A stretch of 48,141 nucleotides of DNA, taken from a virus. The stretch spans positions 1 through 48,141 of IMG/VR virus record IMGVR_UViG_3300017963_000087, one strand, 5' to 3'. Made by a program: the position numbers and the translations under genes. Shown here piece by piece: positions 28,222-38,575 of the stretch; within the stretch, counting starts at the first letter, position 1; the number at the start of each line of letters is the position of its first letter. The notes beneath the pieces were generated by a model. It was not told where the DNA came from. It saw only the letters and a list, made by a program, of their open reading frames with translations, and ran no database searches.

Positions 28222-30338
28222 TGGCCTCAATAAAGAAGTATTTTATAAAAGATTTTTCTCGTGGCGTTATTTCTGACAATGATTCTATTAACATGCCAGA
28301 GAATAGTGCGAAAGAGATACAGAATCTTGAAATATTCCCCGGTGGGCTAAGGTGTCGTAAGGCAACAAAATCCTTGAGTACATTTTCGGTAACCCGGGTA
28401 AATGGCGTTTTTGAATGTAAGGTTTTAGATGCAGATGTTGCCAGTAAAAGGGTCTTATTGTTAAAAGATGCTGCCACTTTCAAAGCATATTCAGAAAGCA
28501 GTGAAGCCTATACCGCATTAACAAAAACCTTGGATGCTTATTCTGGGACGGTTGCAAATTCAGATCAACCATTTTTTGCAGCAATAAATAATGTCATGAG
28601 GGCCGGGTTATGGGCCGGGTGGAATGATACTGCTGCCCTTGCGTTTTGGATGGGAGATATTGATCGTGGTTTTTTTAATGACAACGAAACCCTTGATGGA
28701 TGGATGACAGAGGATGCGGTATTAAAACCGCCCCTATCCACAGACCTTACAATTTCATCAACAAATGACGGGACATATCCAAACGCTATTGATACTGGAT
28801 TTTTTACGATCCGGGCAACATACACATATGATGGTTTTCAGGAAAGTTGGTTTGAAGATAATAACGGATCAGCAGAAGTAACAAATGACCCGGGTGTAAA
28901 AACACGTCTTGATTGTATCTATGCTATAGATTTTTCAAGTTTAAACAAGAGAGTTACGGCAATAAATTTTTATTGCCAATATCAGGATGATGAAGATGAT
29001 CCGACAACAAAGACAGGGTTCTGGTATATTGGTTCAATAGGCATAAATGACGCAAAGTGGTATGACGATACTGGTGTTTCTGGTGATTACCAGATAGGGA
29101 TTAGATTATCTAAGACAGCAACAGGAGACAAGTTCCCCTTCCATTATAAGTCTGAAATAGGACATGCCTCAACATCTTTTGCTGATGAGTTGCAGGTTAT
29201 TGAAGAGGAAATGTATACAAAATTAAATGCTATAACATCTGTGAAAGGCTTTGACCTTAACGGTTATAGTAAAAGTCTTTGGGTAAATCAGCGTAATTTT
29301 GCAATCAGGCCAAATCTTGATTATACCCTTGAAGAACTGCCATATGATATCAGGCAAGTTGTTCTATTTAGTCAACTGGCCCAACCAGATTGTTTCCATG
29401 TTAATATTGACTACATCGATTGTCAGACAACAGAGGGTGACGCATGTACCGGGTTGGCTACTTTGTTTGGGGATTTAATTGTATTCAAAGAGTTAAATAT
29501 GTTCCGTATTAACTTTAATAACTCCGGGAATTCTTTGGACTGGAGAATTACAGAACACTTTCAGAGCGTTGGGTGTGTTGCTCCGAACTCTATTGCCTCT
29601 GGTAATGGTCGAATATTTTTTGCAGGTATCGATAATATTTATATGTTTGATGGTAGGATAGCAAGGCCCATAACGAAAGATAGAATAAGAGACGACTATG
29701 TCTCAAAACTTGCAGCAAGGCTTGTGTCTGATGGTAATTACGATAAGATATATGGCCTTTTTGATCCACTAAGGAATAATTATCGGCTAATGTTTAGCAC
29801 CTCTGGCAGTTGTTATGTTTATGATATTGATCGTGGCTCGTGGAGAATAGATGATTATGATGATACGGAAAGACCTGAATTTTTAGCACTTAGTGCTGAC
29901 AATGAAATTCTTGGAACAAAGTCAGACGGCACTACTGGTCTTGTGATGAAAGTTGATGATAGCGTTTCTGCCAACCATGAGACATTTGATATATCATATA
30001 TTAGTCAATGGCTGTCAATTGATGGAAACCCTTTTGGTGAGAAGAGGTTGTGCTATATAAAAGTTTTGATGAGAACAGAGGCAGATGAAGATATTACTGT
30101 TCGTATTTACAAAGACTTTATAGATGAGGGTGTGGTGACACCAGCAACACATGATAATACTGCGAGCCTTCTTGCAACTGGGGCAGATTATAAATATTTT
30201 TATTTTGAAAATTCATCAATATTCAAAGTATTAAAGTTTGATATATATTCAGGAAACATCCCGAGTGATGAGCAAGCGAATTTACAAATACTTGAAATTG
30301 AAATAGGGTATGAAACATTAGACGAGTTGGGTAAATAA
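28221..30338 (+). CDS. Tail hub/nozzle-like protein
   Basis: The 705-aa protein is beta-rich throughout, with repeated strand-turn units (FGDLIVFKELNMFRINF, GRIFFAGIDNIYMFDGR, LRNNYRLMFSTSGSCYVYD), like the beta-propeller body of short-tailed phage nozzle proteins (T7 gp12, P22 gp10 type). N-terminal IKDFSRGVISDNDSINMP, ending in NLEIFPGGLRCRKA, is the strand-turn start seen in such proteins. It lies where tail nozzle genes usually are, after the adaptors. Confidence 0.72.
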   Translation: MASIKKYFIKDFSRGVISDNDSINMPENSAKEIQNLEIFPGGLRCRKATKSLSTFSVTRVNGVFECKVLDADVASKRVLLLKDAATFKAYSESSEAYTALTKTLDAYSGTVANSDQPFFAAINNVMRAGLWAGWNDTAALAFWMGDIDRGFFNDNETLDGWMTEDAVLKPPLSTDLTISSTNDGTYPNAIDTGFFTIRATYTYDGFQESWFEDNNGSAEVTNDPGVKTRLDCIYAIDFSSLNKRVTAINFYCQYQDDEDDPTTKTGFWYIGSIGINDAKWYDDTGVSGDYQIGIRLSKTATGDKFPFHYKSEIGHASTSFADELQVIEEEMYTKLNAITSVKGFDLNGYSKSLWVNQRNFAIRPNLDYTLEELPYDIRQVVLFSQLAQPDCFHVNIDYIDCQTTEGDACTGLATLFGDLIVFKELNMFRINFNNSGNSLDWRITEHFQSVGCVAPNSIASGNGRIFFAGIDNIYMFDGRIARPITKDRIRDDYVSKLAARLVSDGNYDKIYGLFDPLRNNYRLMFSTSGSCYVYDIDRGSWRIDDYDDTERPEFLALSADNEILGTKSDGTTGLVMKVDDSVSANHETFDISYISQWLSIDGNPFGEKRLCYIKVLMRTEADEDITVRIYKDFIDEGVVTPATHDNTASLLATGADYKYFYFENSSIFKVLKFDIYSGNIPSDEQANLQILEIEIGYETLDELGK

Positions 30339-31135
30339 TGCCAGCAAAGCCATTTAAAAGCGAAAACGATGAGATAAACGCTTTGATTGACTGGGTTATA
30401 GGCAATTTTAGGGCCAAGGACCCAAGAATTGTTTTAGATACAGTCAAGGAACATCGGTCAACACCACCCGTTGGTATGCAAAGCAACGAAATAAGGGTGA
30501 GAACCGATGGTGTATTTGCTCAATTAGTATTTAGAGATAGAGACGGCAAGTTTTATGTTTATCCTTGGGTTAAGTATGGTTCTGGCTTTATGAAATTTAA
30601 AGAGGCTGCAACTGTATGGGATAACTTATCAGTACAAGTGTCTGGGGTTCGTCTTGCCGGAGCAAATCCTGCTGATCAGGAACCCTACAGGGATTCATAT
30701 GTTTTGAGTTTTGATGGTTCATCAGACGAGTATGCATATTTTATAATAAATATGTCGCATAGATACAAAGAAGGATCAGATGTTAGTTTTAATATTCACT
30801 ATACACCAAAGGCATCTGGTGCTGGCGGTGGTGCTGAGAATATTAAATGGGATTTGACTTATTCATGGGCTAATATTGGGGCCAGTTTTCCAGCATCAAG
30901 CAGTTTGAGTATTACCCATGATGCACAAAATGATTCACAACACCAGAATGTGTACGTGGACCTTGGAAAAATAAGTGGCGAAGGAAAAACAATGAATTCA
31001 ATTATGTTATGTAGTTTAAAAAGAGATACAACCGTAGCAAATAATTATACGGATGAAGCATATGTCGTTGCTATAGATTTTAATTATCAAATTGACACAA
31101 TGGGTAGCGATGATGAGTTAGTGAAAGGAGTTTAG
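30338..31135 (+). CDS. Virion structural protein, unknown
   Basis: The 265-aa protein starts with a short helix (ENDEINALIDWVIGNF), then a beta region (VRTDGVFAQLVFRDRDGKFYVYPWVKYG) and a second beta-sandwich-like region (YVLSFDGSSDEYAYFIINM, VSFNIHYTPKASGAGGG). It may be a fibre adaptor or carbohydrate-binding part of the tail. It is coupled to neighbours. Confidence 0.6.
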   Translation: MPAKPFKSENDEINALIDWVIGNFRAKDPRIVLDTVKEHRSTPPVGMQSNEIRVRTDGVFAQLVFRDRDGKFYVYPWVKYGSGFMKFKEAATVWDNLSVQVSGVRLAGANPADQEPYRDSYVLSFDGSSDEYAYFIINMSHRYKEGSDVSFNIHYTPKASGAGGGAENIKWDLTYSWANIGASFPASSSLSITHDAQNDSQHQNVYVDLGKISGEGKTMNSIMLCSLKRDTTVANNYTDEAYVVAIDFNYQIDTMGSDDELVKGV

Positions 31136-31136
31136 A

Positions 31137-31778
31137 ATGCCAACAAAAAGAAATCCGCTCGAGGAATATTTAGATAAACGGGTGCTTCCCGGAAGAGAGG
31201 GTGAAATTGGTCTTGGAAGACCTGCTGGTGAGAACCTTCGTGATCCTAAAACCATTGATCATTTTAATCTTGATAAATATCTTCAGGATCAGTTGGGATA
31301 TGAATTCCCCGAGGAAGAACTTAACCGCAGATTGCAATCTCTGGGTATATCAATGGCAGGGGCACAAACTCAGGCTCAACGGTCTTTTGATCAAAATCAG
31401 GCAGCGAGGACTGGTGGTAGATTAGGAAGTGCTGCTCGTGGTACGGAACAAATCGGTGGTCAATATGCCTTGGCCAGAGCAGCCGGGACAAGCCAGATAA
31501 TGTCACAGGCCTTTAATCAACAGATTCAGCAAAGGATGGCTGCACTCAATGCGTACATACAAAAGTATGGTATTGATAAGCAGGCTCAGTTGGCAATGGA
31601 GCAGTTAGAGGCACAGAGAGAACAGGCATCTGCCGAGTGGTTTGGAGATATTTTTGGGAGTCTGGCTTTGCTCCCTTTCTTATTTAGCGGTGGTGGGGGT
31701 GCCAACACCATCGCCAATGATACATTGGCACTAAACTTTAATCCAACAGACCTTGCAAACTATGAGGACTTAGCATAA
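31137..31778 (+). CDS. Putative ejection/internal virion protein
   Basis: The 213-aa protein is helical and Gln/Ala-rich in the middle (AQTQAQRSFDQNQAARTGGRLG, shown in part as RSFDQNQAARTGG; then AYIQKYGIDKQAQLAMEQLEAQ). The C-terminal segment FGSLALLPFLFSGGGG is a hydrophobic, membrane-active-like stretch. This matches pilot or ejection proteins of P22/T7-type phages, which enter the cell envelope ahead of DNA. It heads a set of three such genes. Confidence 0.65.
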   Translation: MPTKRNPLEEYLDKRVLPGREGEIGLGRPAGENLRDPKTIDHFNLDKYLQDQLGYEFPEEELNRRLQSLGISMAGAQTQAQRSFDQNQAARTGGRLGSAARGTEQIGGQYALARAAGTSQIMSQAFNQQIQQRMAALNAYIQKYGIDKQAQLAMEQLEAQREQASAEWFGDIFGSLALLPFLFSGGGGANTIANDTLALNFNPTDLANYEDLA

Positions 31779-32812
31779 TGGCAGATTTAAATGTACTTGG
31801 TGCCCTCTCCGGGATCGGGAAGAGTACAATAAAAGGACTGAGTATGCTCAGGGAGAGAGACGAGCAAGAGGAAGAACGGGAACGACAAGAAAGAGAAAAA
31901 AGAATTAATTTCTATCGTACATATCTCCCAGATATGGATGAGGCCCGGGCTAAACAGTTCCTTAATAGGGACGAAAATCTTGGTGATGATGATAAACAGG
32001 CCCTTATGTCTATTGCCGGGTTGCGTAGAAAACAGGAACGGCAAATCGATATGTCTTCTGCAGAGAATCAATTACAGGAACTGCTAAAGGGGGACTATAA
32101 CCCGGAAGCAGCCTATAACCTATGGGAAGGTCAAATATTAAAAAATCACCCTGACTGGCCAAAGGATTATCGTGAATCTGTTCTTGCTCGTGGCAGACGG
32201 ATGTTTGGTGTTGAGCAAAAAAATGTTGGTTCCTACTCATTTGATAAATTTCTTACTGACTGGCAAGACCCACAGGTTGATAACGAAGGCTTGAAAAAAA
32301 TGGCCAAGGAAATTGGGCACCCCGAATGGGTGGATTATGTTGGTAGCACCAGAAAACAGCCCGGGAAAACACCAAAAACCTCTACTGGAAGAACACCGGA
32401 AGAGGTTATTGACGACCAATCCCGAATTATAGGTAGACGTATTCGTGATATCGATACCCGGATGGGAGTTATTCAGGAAAATATGTCGAGTTTTGGTCGT
32501 GATCACGAAGACTATCCGAAATGGGCAGAGCAGTTAAATGAATTAAAAGCAGACAGAGACTATCTCAGGAAAAAGGAAGGGGAACTTGGAGAGGAAGACG
32601 CTAAACCTTTTAAGGATTTAAATAAAGTCCTTACCAGACCCAGAACCAAAAAAAAAGAAAAACCTAAACCAAAAGATAAATTAGGATCGGCTGCAAAGCA
32701 CGCACAGTTGCAAATTAAACGTAAGAAGGCAATGCGTATGCTTAGAGAAGGTGGTTATAAAATTACCGTAGAACGTGTTAATAAGATCATTGAACAAGGA
32801 TTAGTTGACTAA
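31778..32812 (+). CDS. Internal virion protein, coiled
   Basis: The 344-aa protein has a highly charged helical N-terminus (MLRERDEQEEERERQEREKR), then alternating helices and polar loops with repeated Lys/Pro near the end (KKKEKPKPKDKLG) and a basic helical C-terminus. No enzyme motif is visible. It sits between the ejection protein and the giant internal protein with 1-nt overlaps, so a role in the ejected core is likely. Confidence 0.6.
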   Translation: MADLNVLGALSGIGKSTIKGLSMLRERDEQEEERERQEREKRINFYRTYLPDMDEARAKQFLNRDENLGDDDKQALMSIAGLRRKQERQIDMSSAENQLQELLKGDYNPEAAYNLWEGQILKNHPDWPKDYRESVLARGRRMFGVEQKNVGSYSFDKFLTDWQDPQVDNEGLKKMAKEIGHPEWVDYVGSTRKQPGKTPKTSTGRTPEEVIDDQSRIIGRRIRDIDTRMGVIQENMSSFGRDHEDYPKWAEQLNELKADRDYLRKKEGELGEEDAKPFKDLNKVLTRPRTKKKEKPKPKDKLGSAAKHAQLQIKRKKAMRMLREGGYKITVERVNKIIEQGLVD

Positions 32813-35800
32813 TGCCCAACTTAGAAGAATTATTTGGTAAGCCAGATGCTGGGAAAAAATTAACTGCTCTTTTCGGTCAACCAGATGCCAAATCACCGGA
32901 TGTTAAAGCGGCTGTGGCTGCTGAACCGGACATAAAGATAAAAGGTCAGGTAACGGGAGCACCAGAGGGATTAAGATTTCCCACTGATCTGTCAAAAGAA
33001 GAGGCCCAGACACTCACCCCGTATCTTAAGGCATTTGACGAAACCCCACCGGGGCACCCGGCCAGATTACGTATTCTCAATGAATTAAAAAGACTCAATG
33101 CTGTATTTGCGGAGAGACGTAAAGACGAGGCGTTGCTGGAGAAGGTACGCACCCCCGGGGCTGGAGAGAAGATTGCTGCAGGAGTAACCGGGGGATTTAT
33201 GTCCGGGGTTAGTGCTGGACACGCATCTATATTTCAGGACTACCAGAAGAACCTTGAAAGAATGGTTCGTGACCCATTTATCCCTAAAGATATTCGTAAA
33301 TCCACAGAAACCATGGCGAAGATATCTAACAAACAGTTAGAGAAACTTCAAGATAATGCTATATATAAATGGTCTAATCTGGCTGGTGAAATTGGTGGTA
33401 TGGCCGTACCTTTCGGGGTATTAAATAAGGCAACTGCTTTTATTAAACTTGGGAAAATGGTTCCCAATCTTAGTAAAACTGGTCAAGCCTTCCTTAAGGT
33501 TGCAGAAAATATGACCAGAGAGGCGGCCATTGGTGGTATGTATGGTGCTGTTGAAAAATTGGAAGAGGGGGAAGGAAGACTACAAAACATACTGGAAGAC
33601 GCTGCTTTGTTTAGTTTATTCTCTGGTGCTTTAAGCGGTGTTGGAACTATATTTAAAAAAGGTGAGGTTACCAAGATACTTAGTGGCAGCAAAACGATAG
33701 ATGACTTTTATAAGAAAGTAACCAAAAAGGTTGCCGAACACCCTGTGGGTAGACAGTCTGCCACTATGAAGAACGCACCAGATGAACTTATATACCTTCG
33801 TGAGCACTATGGAACCAGAGACAATCCTATCCTTATGGATGGGAAGAGGTTCGAATTAGGTAATGAGTTCTGGTACGGAGAGGCTGCAAAGAAGAAATTT
33901 GACAAGATGTTTGAAGAGCATGGCAAACTCTTCACTAGTAAGGAAGGCGGTAAAAGAGAATTCCCGGGGCTTGAAAAATTAATGAAACAGGAACTGGATG
34001 CCATAGATTTAACCCGGGGCAAACAGCCGTTAACATCTACGTTAACTTTAGGAAAGTCTCGCAGGCCTGCCCAAGAGATAGCAGATAAACTTGGTGTAGC
34101 CAGATCACAACCACGTAGGCTAACCGCTAAAGAACGTCTGATTGAGCAACAAAGGGTTGCCAAAAAGACTCAGCCAAAGCCAGAGATTAAAGGACCTCGG
34201 GAAAAAGAAGTTAAATTCCCGGCAAGGGGAAGGCAGGAATTCAAAAAGGCTTGGGAAGAGTCTGGCATGAAAAAAGGCGATGTGGATGAGAATATGAGGA
34301 TTATCCAGAAAGCCATTGAAAAAAACCCAAAGGCCACGCCACAGGTTTATGTTAAGGCCGAGACTGGTGAGATTGTAACACAGCAAGCCTTTAATCACTC
34401 TGATTTAATTATAAAGTCAGGGATGAAACATTCAGACGTAATCGACTCTGGATGGAAGGTTGGAGATGATTTTTATTCATACTTCTATGGGAAGTTACCG
34501 AAACAAAAACCAAAAGATATTAAACTACCCAAAGAGTTTGGTAAGGTAGAAAAAGAAGTTCCAGTATTTACGCCTAAAACAAATACACCGCAGGCCACAC
34601 TGGTAGGCAAGCAGTTTAAAAACAACTCTGCAGGAATAGAAGTCCTTGAACGCAGGATGATTCAATCCAGAAATAGGGCAGAACAATTTAAGGCTGAATA
34701 TGAAAAAACAAAAAACCTTGACTTACTGTCGAGGGCACAACAGCCCCTCAAGACGGCAGCAATGTATCGTGAGGCGTGGGAAGTCGCTACCGGGAGAATG
34801 CCAGAATTACTCGATGATATAAAACCGTTCTTTGAAAAGAGGAGAAGTTTCCTTAATAGTTTAGACGAGATTACTGCCCGGGCAGAAAAGAGATTAAAAA
34901 TTCGTTGGGATAAAAACGCCATGAAGTTCTATGGTGGTTTGCCAATTGATCCTATAAGAACTGCAAGCGATTTGGCCGACTTGTCTATTATCGGTGCCCA
35001 GAGAATTATACGTGGTGCAAACACCTCTGCTAAATTTGCCAATGAAATGATCAAGACATATGGCGATAGAATTAAACCACATATAGATGCGTTGTATAAA
35101 AAATCTCTTGGACATGTCAAAAGATTTTTAAAGGCTGTTGAGGATAAGGCTCATTCTATGCCAAGTTTAAAACAGGCCCTAACTCACTTTAAAAAAGGTG
35201 AATATGCTGCAGGGTGGTATAATAAAACTGGCGAAGAGATCAGAAAAATGTTCGGAGATAAAGACGGGGACATGTTCCTTGACTTTGTTGCTATTACTTC
35301 GCCACAAACCACACCAAAAGCAAATGTAACCAAGGCATTAGAACTATTTAAACGCTGGAAACTTGGCCAGACCGGGGATGAATTTAAATACGGTACTGGG
35401 GAACAGTGGGATTTTTTCAAGAAAGCAATTAAAGGTGAAGAATTTGGTGGTCGCAAGATTCAGAATTTTAGAAAGAACCTTAAGGGTGATCTCGATCCAG
35501 TCACTGTTGATATGTGGATGTTTGAAATCTATTTTGGAAAGACAAACGGAACACCTATTCAGTTTAAGTTTATTGAGGAAGATATTAAACGTCTGGCTAA
35601 GGAATTAAATAGAAAACCTGCAGAAGTTCAGGCAGCAATGTGGGTTGGCTATAAAGAACTGCCACAAAATGTTAAGCGTGGTGGAGAGGGTTCCTATGAC
35701 GCTATCGAGCACTATGTCAAACAACAGTTTGCTGCCTCAAAACATAAAGCCCCAGACGCATGGCTGCTTGATGGTATTGCTGATCGTATGGTTAAGACTG

Positions 35801-38565
35801 GAGTTAAAGAGGCTAAGGTTGAACTTGGTGGTAAAAAGTTTGCTATCGATCTAATGAAGGCAGCCGGGAAAGATATTAGAAATACCGAACTCGGCATCAC
35901 TACAAACCCATATAAAAATATTGAAGAGTTTCTCGGCAAACACAAATTAGTTTTAACTGATCAAGAAAAACAAAAGATAAAAGCCTTTATGCAGTCTCTC
36001 GCACAGCGAAAACTATTATCTACATCAGAGGCCGAGAAGGAAATAAATAGATTTATTGAAACGCAGTTTGGAGAGCGGTTTAAGGTTGTTAGTGATGTCC
36101 GTAAGGCTACTGCAAAAAGTTTGGCTCCTCTCCCACCGGATACCAGAAAGTGGTACACTCGCTGGATGGATGGTGAGTTATTAGGAGATATTAACGTTAA
36201 GTCTACCATAAGAAAGGCTATTGGGAGACGCAAACGGTCGGTTGTTAATGCCGAAGAGGCCTCTAAGGATAGGGTTGAGTGGTTCGACAAACAGGCCGAT
36301 GACTTTAATGTACAGTTTATGTCACAGATAGAACGTGGGATCGATAAAATCAAAGACCCGAGGCTCAGGGAAATTGCTAAAGACTACAGGAAGAGATTAG
36401 ACAGAGCATGGGCAGATTCTTTTGTAGAGTCTAATGGCAGACAGGCCTATATAGAAGATTATTTCCCTCATCTTTGGGAAGACCCGGGCAAGGCTAAAAA
36501 ATTCTTTACCAGTGAATATTCAGGGTTTTATAAAAACCCCGGATTTTTAAAAAAGCGTTACTATGATTTCATAGAAGATGGTATGAATGCTGGGCTAAAA
36601 TTAAAAACGACTAATCCTGAGTTACTGGTTCTTGAAAGAGAGTTGTCAGGGTTTAGATTCAGAGAAACAAAGAACATACTCGATGAACTTAAGGGTTCTG
36701 GTTATTTAAAATTTATTAAATCAAGCGAACGCCCACCAGCAGGCTGGTCCAAGTTAACTAAATCAAGGTCTCTTGAGGTTATTATCCCCGGGGCCGGGAA
36801 GATAGGTGATCTCTATGTCCCGGAACAGGCCAGAAAAGTAATTGATAATTATCTATCAAAAGGTTTTTGGTCTATAGGTGAGACACCTTTTAAACAAAAA
36901 CTTAATAAATCATTGCGTGGCATTTCGATGATAAAGAATGTAATGCTGGCATATAAACTTGGTTTGTCGGGATTCCACTTCATAGAGACGACCACGTCTG
37001 CACATACGATGCAGTTTAAATCTGCTCTTCATTCTTTAGCAAGGGGAGATTTTAGACAGGCTATTTCTAAGTTTGGGAACTGGCTGCCCTTTGTCGGTGA
37101 GACGCATTTTGTAAGAAAGGGTGGAGATATTTATCGTGCATGGAAGACAGGAAAGTTTAAAAACGATTATGAAAAGTGGGCTGTTGAGCAAATAGAAACG
37201 GCTGGTGGGGCCCTTAGTATGCCAGAACAATGGCATAGGGGTGTGCAAGGGCAATGGAGAAAGGCTAAACAATTATATCGTAAAGGGAAGGTTTTCCGGG
37301 CAACGGCACGCCTGCCGATAGCACTTATGGAACAGGCGATGAAACCATTAATGGAGCAATATATCCCAAGACTTAAAGCCTATAGTTATATAGAATCTGT
37401 AAAAGATTTTGCCCGGAGGCATCCCGAAATTAAGATGCATTCGAAGGAATGGGAGAAAAACATAGGTAAACTCTGGGATAATGTTGATAACAGGTTTGGA
37501 CAACTACAGTACGACAATCTGTTTTTTAACAGAATGGCCAGAGATATTGGCGTTATGTCTCAGATATCTATGGGATGGAATATCGGGACATGGAGAGAGT
37601 TCGGTGGTGCTGCTAATGATATTCTTAAATTTACTGCAGGGAAGGCACTAAAACAAAAACCGGACGTATTAATAGATAAAGCCCTGTACAGTTCTCTATA
37701 TATTGCCCACTTTGGGTCCATAGGTGGACTGACTACTTACCTGTTAACTGGTGAATATCCAAAACAATTCCTTGATTTTTTCTACCCAAGGACCGGGAAC
37801 ATAAATCAAGACGGGACTGCGGAGAGGTTGCAAATGCCAACCATGTTAAAAGAGGCTGCAGCATCGACCGAGGCTGTGAGAAAGGACGGAATTTTACTGG
37901 CACCATTAACATATGGTAGACATAAAATTGCACCTATTTTCTCTATGACTGCTGATCTGTTGCTTAACGAGGATTTTTATGGTGTTGAAATCACAGATAA
38001 AAACGCACCCATATACGAGCAAATGGAGAACTATGCATCTTTTATTCTTGAACAGGGTTTTATGCCTATATCGATATCGAGTTATAATCGTCATATAAAA
38101 AGGACCGCAGGTAAAAGTGTAAAAGGACGGAAGGTACCTGACGAGGCCTTAAATTATGCTGCCCCTTTTATCGGGTTCTCAATCGCTCCGGGATATGTAG
38201 TAAAAACCGCTATACAGAAAGAAATCTTTGACATGTTTAGTAAGCGTATCGGTGGTGGTAAAAAAACAAAAGAGCAATGGGAAAAATATAAAAAGAAATC
38301 TGAAGTTAAAATGCTGGCTATCACAGACCCTAAAAAAGGGCTAAAGGAATTTTTAGCACTTCAAAGCGAGGGGGTTATCCCCAAAAATACAAAATGGTCA
38401 ACATTCAAAAGAAGTGCGATGACCCCGGCTGACATTAGGGCTTTCGGTAGACTACCTAAAGGTGATCAGGATTATTTGTGGAGTAAGATGTCAAAAGAGG
38501 AAAGAATGAAATACAAAAAAAGTTACCATAAATTTAAAAGTGTACCGAGATACATACCAAATTAA
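32812..38565 (+). CDS. Giant polyvalent internal virion protein
   Basis: At 1917 aa this is the largest gene. The N-terminus has repeated short units (ELFGKPDAGKKL, ALFGQPDAKS). Around residues 110-290 there are hydrophobic helices rich in Gly/Ala (GEKIAAGVTGGFMSGVSAG). Around residues 780-1000 lies a domain with WYNKTGEEIRKMF, VAITSPQTTPKANV and DPVTVDMWMFEIYFG, which has a helix-hairpin-helix feel but no clear active site. Near 1150-1400 there is a YIEDYFPHLWEDPGK region. The last 500 residues contain more hydrophobic helices. It resembles large polyvalent ejected proteins. I see no lysozyme motif. Confidence 0.7.
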   Translation: MPNLEELFGKPDAGKKLTALFGQPDAKSPDVKAAVAAEPDIKIKGQVTGAPEGLRFPTDLSKEEAQTLTPYLKAFDETPPGHPARLRILNELKRLNAVFAERRKDEALLEKVRTPGAGEKIAAGVTGGFMSGVSAGHASIFQDYQKNLERMVRDPFIPKDIRKSTETMAKISNKQLEKLQDNAIYKWSNLAGEIGGMAVPFGVLNKATAFIKLGKMVPNLSKTGQAFLKVAENMTREAAIGGMYGAVEKLEEGEGRLQNILEDAALFSLFSGALSGVGTIFKKGEVTKILSGSKTIDDFYKKVTKKVAEHPVGRQSATMKNAPDELIYLREHYGTRDNPILMDGKRFELGNEFWYGEAAKKKFDKMFEEHGKLFTSKEGGKREFPGLEKLMKQELDAIDLTRGKQPLTSTLTLGKSRRPAQEIADKLGVARSQPRRLTAKERLIEQQRVAKKTQPKPEIKGPREKEVKFPARGRQEFKKAWEESGMKKGDVDENMRIIQKAIEKNPKATPQVYVKAETGEIVTQQAFNHSDLIIKSGMKHSDVIDSGWKVGDDFYSYFYGKLPKQKPKDIKLPKEFGKVEKEVPVFTPKTNTPQATLVGKQFKNNSAGIEVLERRMIQSRNRAEQFKAEYEKTKNLDLLSRAQQPLKTAAMYREAWEVATGRMPELLDDIKPFFEKRRSFLNSLDEITARAEKRLKIRWDKNAMKFYGGLPIDPIRTASDLADLSIIGAQRIIRGANTSAKFANEMIKTYGDRIKPHIDALYKKSLGHVKRFLKAVEDKAHSMPSLKQALTHFKKGEYAAGWYNKTGEEIRKMFGDKDGDMFLDFVAITSPQTTPKANVTKALELFKRWKLGQTGDEFKYGTGEQWDFFKKAIKGEEFGGRKIQNFRKNLKGDLDPVTVDMWMFEIYFGKTNGTPIQFKFIEEDIKRLAKELNRKPAEVQAAMWVGYKELPQNVKRGGEGSYDAIEHYVKQQFAASKHKAPDAWLLDGIADRMVKTGVKEAKVELGGKKFAIDLMKAAGKDIRNTELGITTNPYKNIEEFLGKHKLVLTDQEKQKIKAFMQSLAQRKLLSTSEAEKEINRFIETQFGERFKVVSDVRKATAKSLAPLPPDTRKWYTRWMDGELLGDINVKSTIRKAIGRRKRSVVNAEEASKDRVEWFDKQADDFNVQFMSQIERGIDKIKDPRLREIAKDYRKRLDRAWADSFVESNGRQAYIEDYFPHLWEDPGKAKKFFTSEYSGFYKNPGFLKKRYYDFIEDGMNAGLKLKTTNPELLVLERELSGFRFRETKNILDELKGSGYLKFIKSSERPPAGWSKLTKSRSLEVIIPGAGKIGDLYVPEQARKVIDNYLSKGFWSIGETPFKQKLNKSLRGISMIKNVMLAYKLGLSGFHFIETTTSAHTMQFKSALHSLARGDFRQAISKFGNWLPFVGETHFVRKGGDIYRAWKTGKFKNDYEKWAVEQIETAGGALSMPEQWHRGVQGQWRKAKQLYRKGKVFRATARLPIALMEQAMKPLMEQYIPRLKAYSYIESVKDFARRHPEIKMHSKEWEKNIGKLWDNVDNRFGQLQYDNLFFNRMARDIGVMSQISMGWNIGTWREFGGAANDILKFTAGKALKQKPDVLIDKALYSSLYIAHFGSIGGLTTYLLTGEYPKQFLDFFYPRTGNINQDGTAERLQMPTMLKEAAASTEAVRKDGILLAPLTYGRHKIAPIFSMTADLLLNEDFYGVEITDKNAPIYEQMENYASFILEQGFMPISISSYNRHIKRTAGKSVKGRKVPDEALNYAAPFIGFSIAPGYVVKTAIQKEIFDMFSKRIGGGKKTKEQWEKYKKKSEVKMLAITDPKKGLKEFLALQSEGVIPKNTKWSTFKRSAMTPADIRAFGRLPKGDQDYLWSKMSKEERMKYKKSYHKFKSVPRYIPN

Positions 38566-38575
38566 GGAGAAAGAG

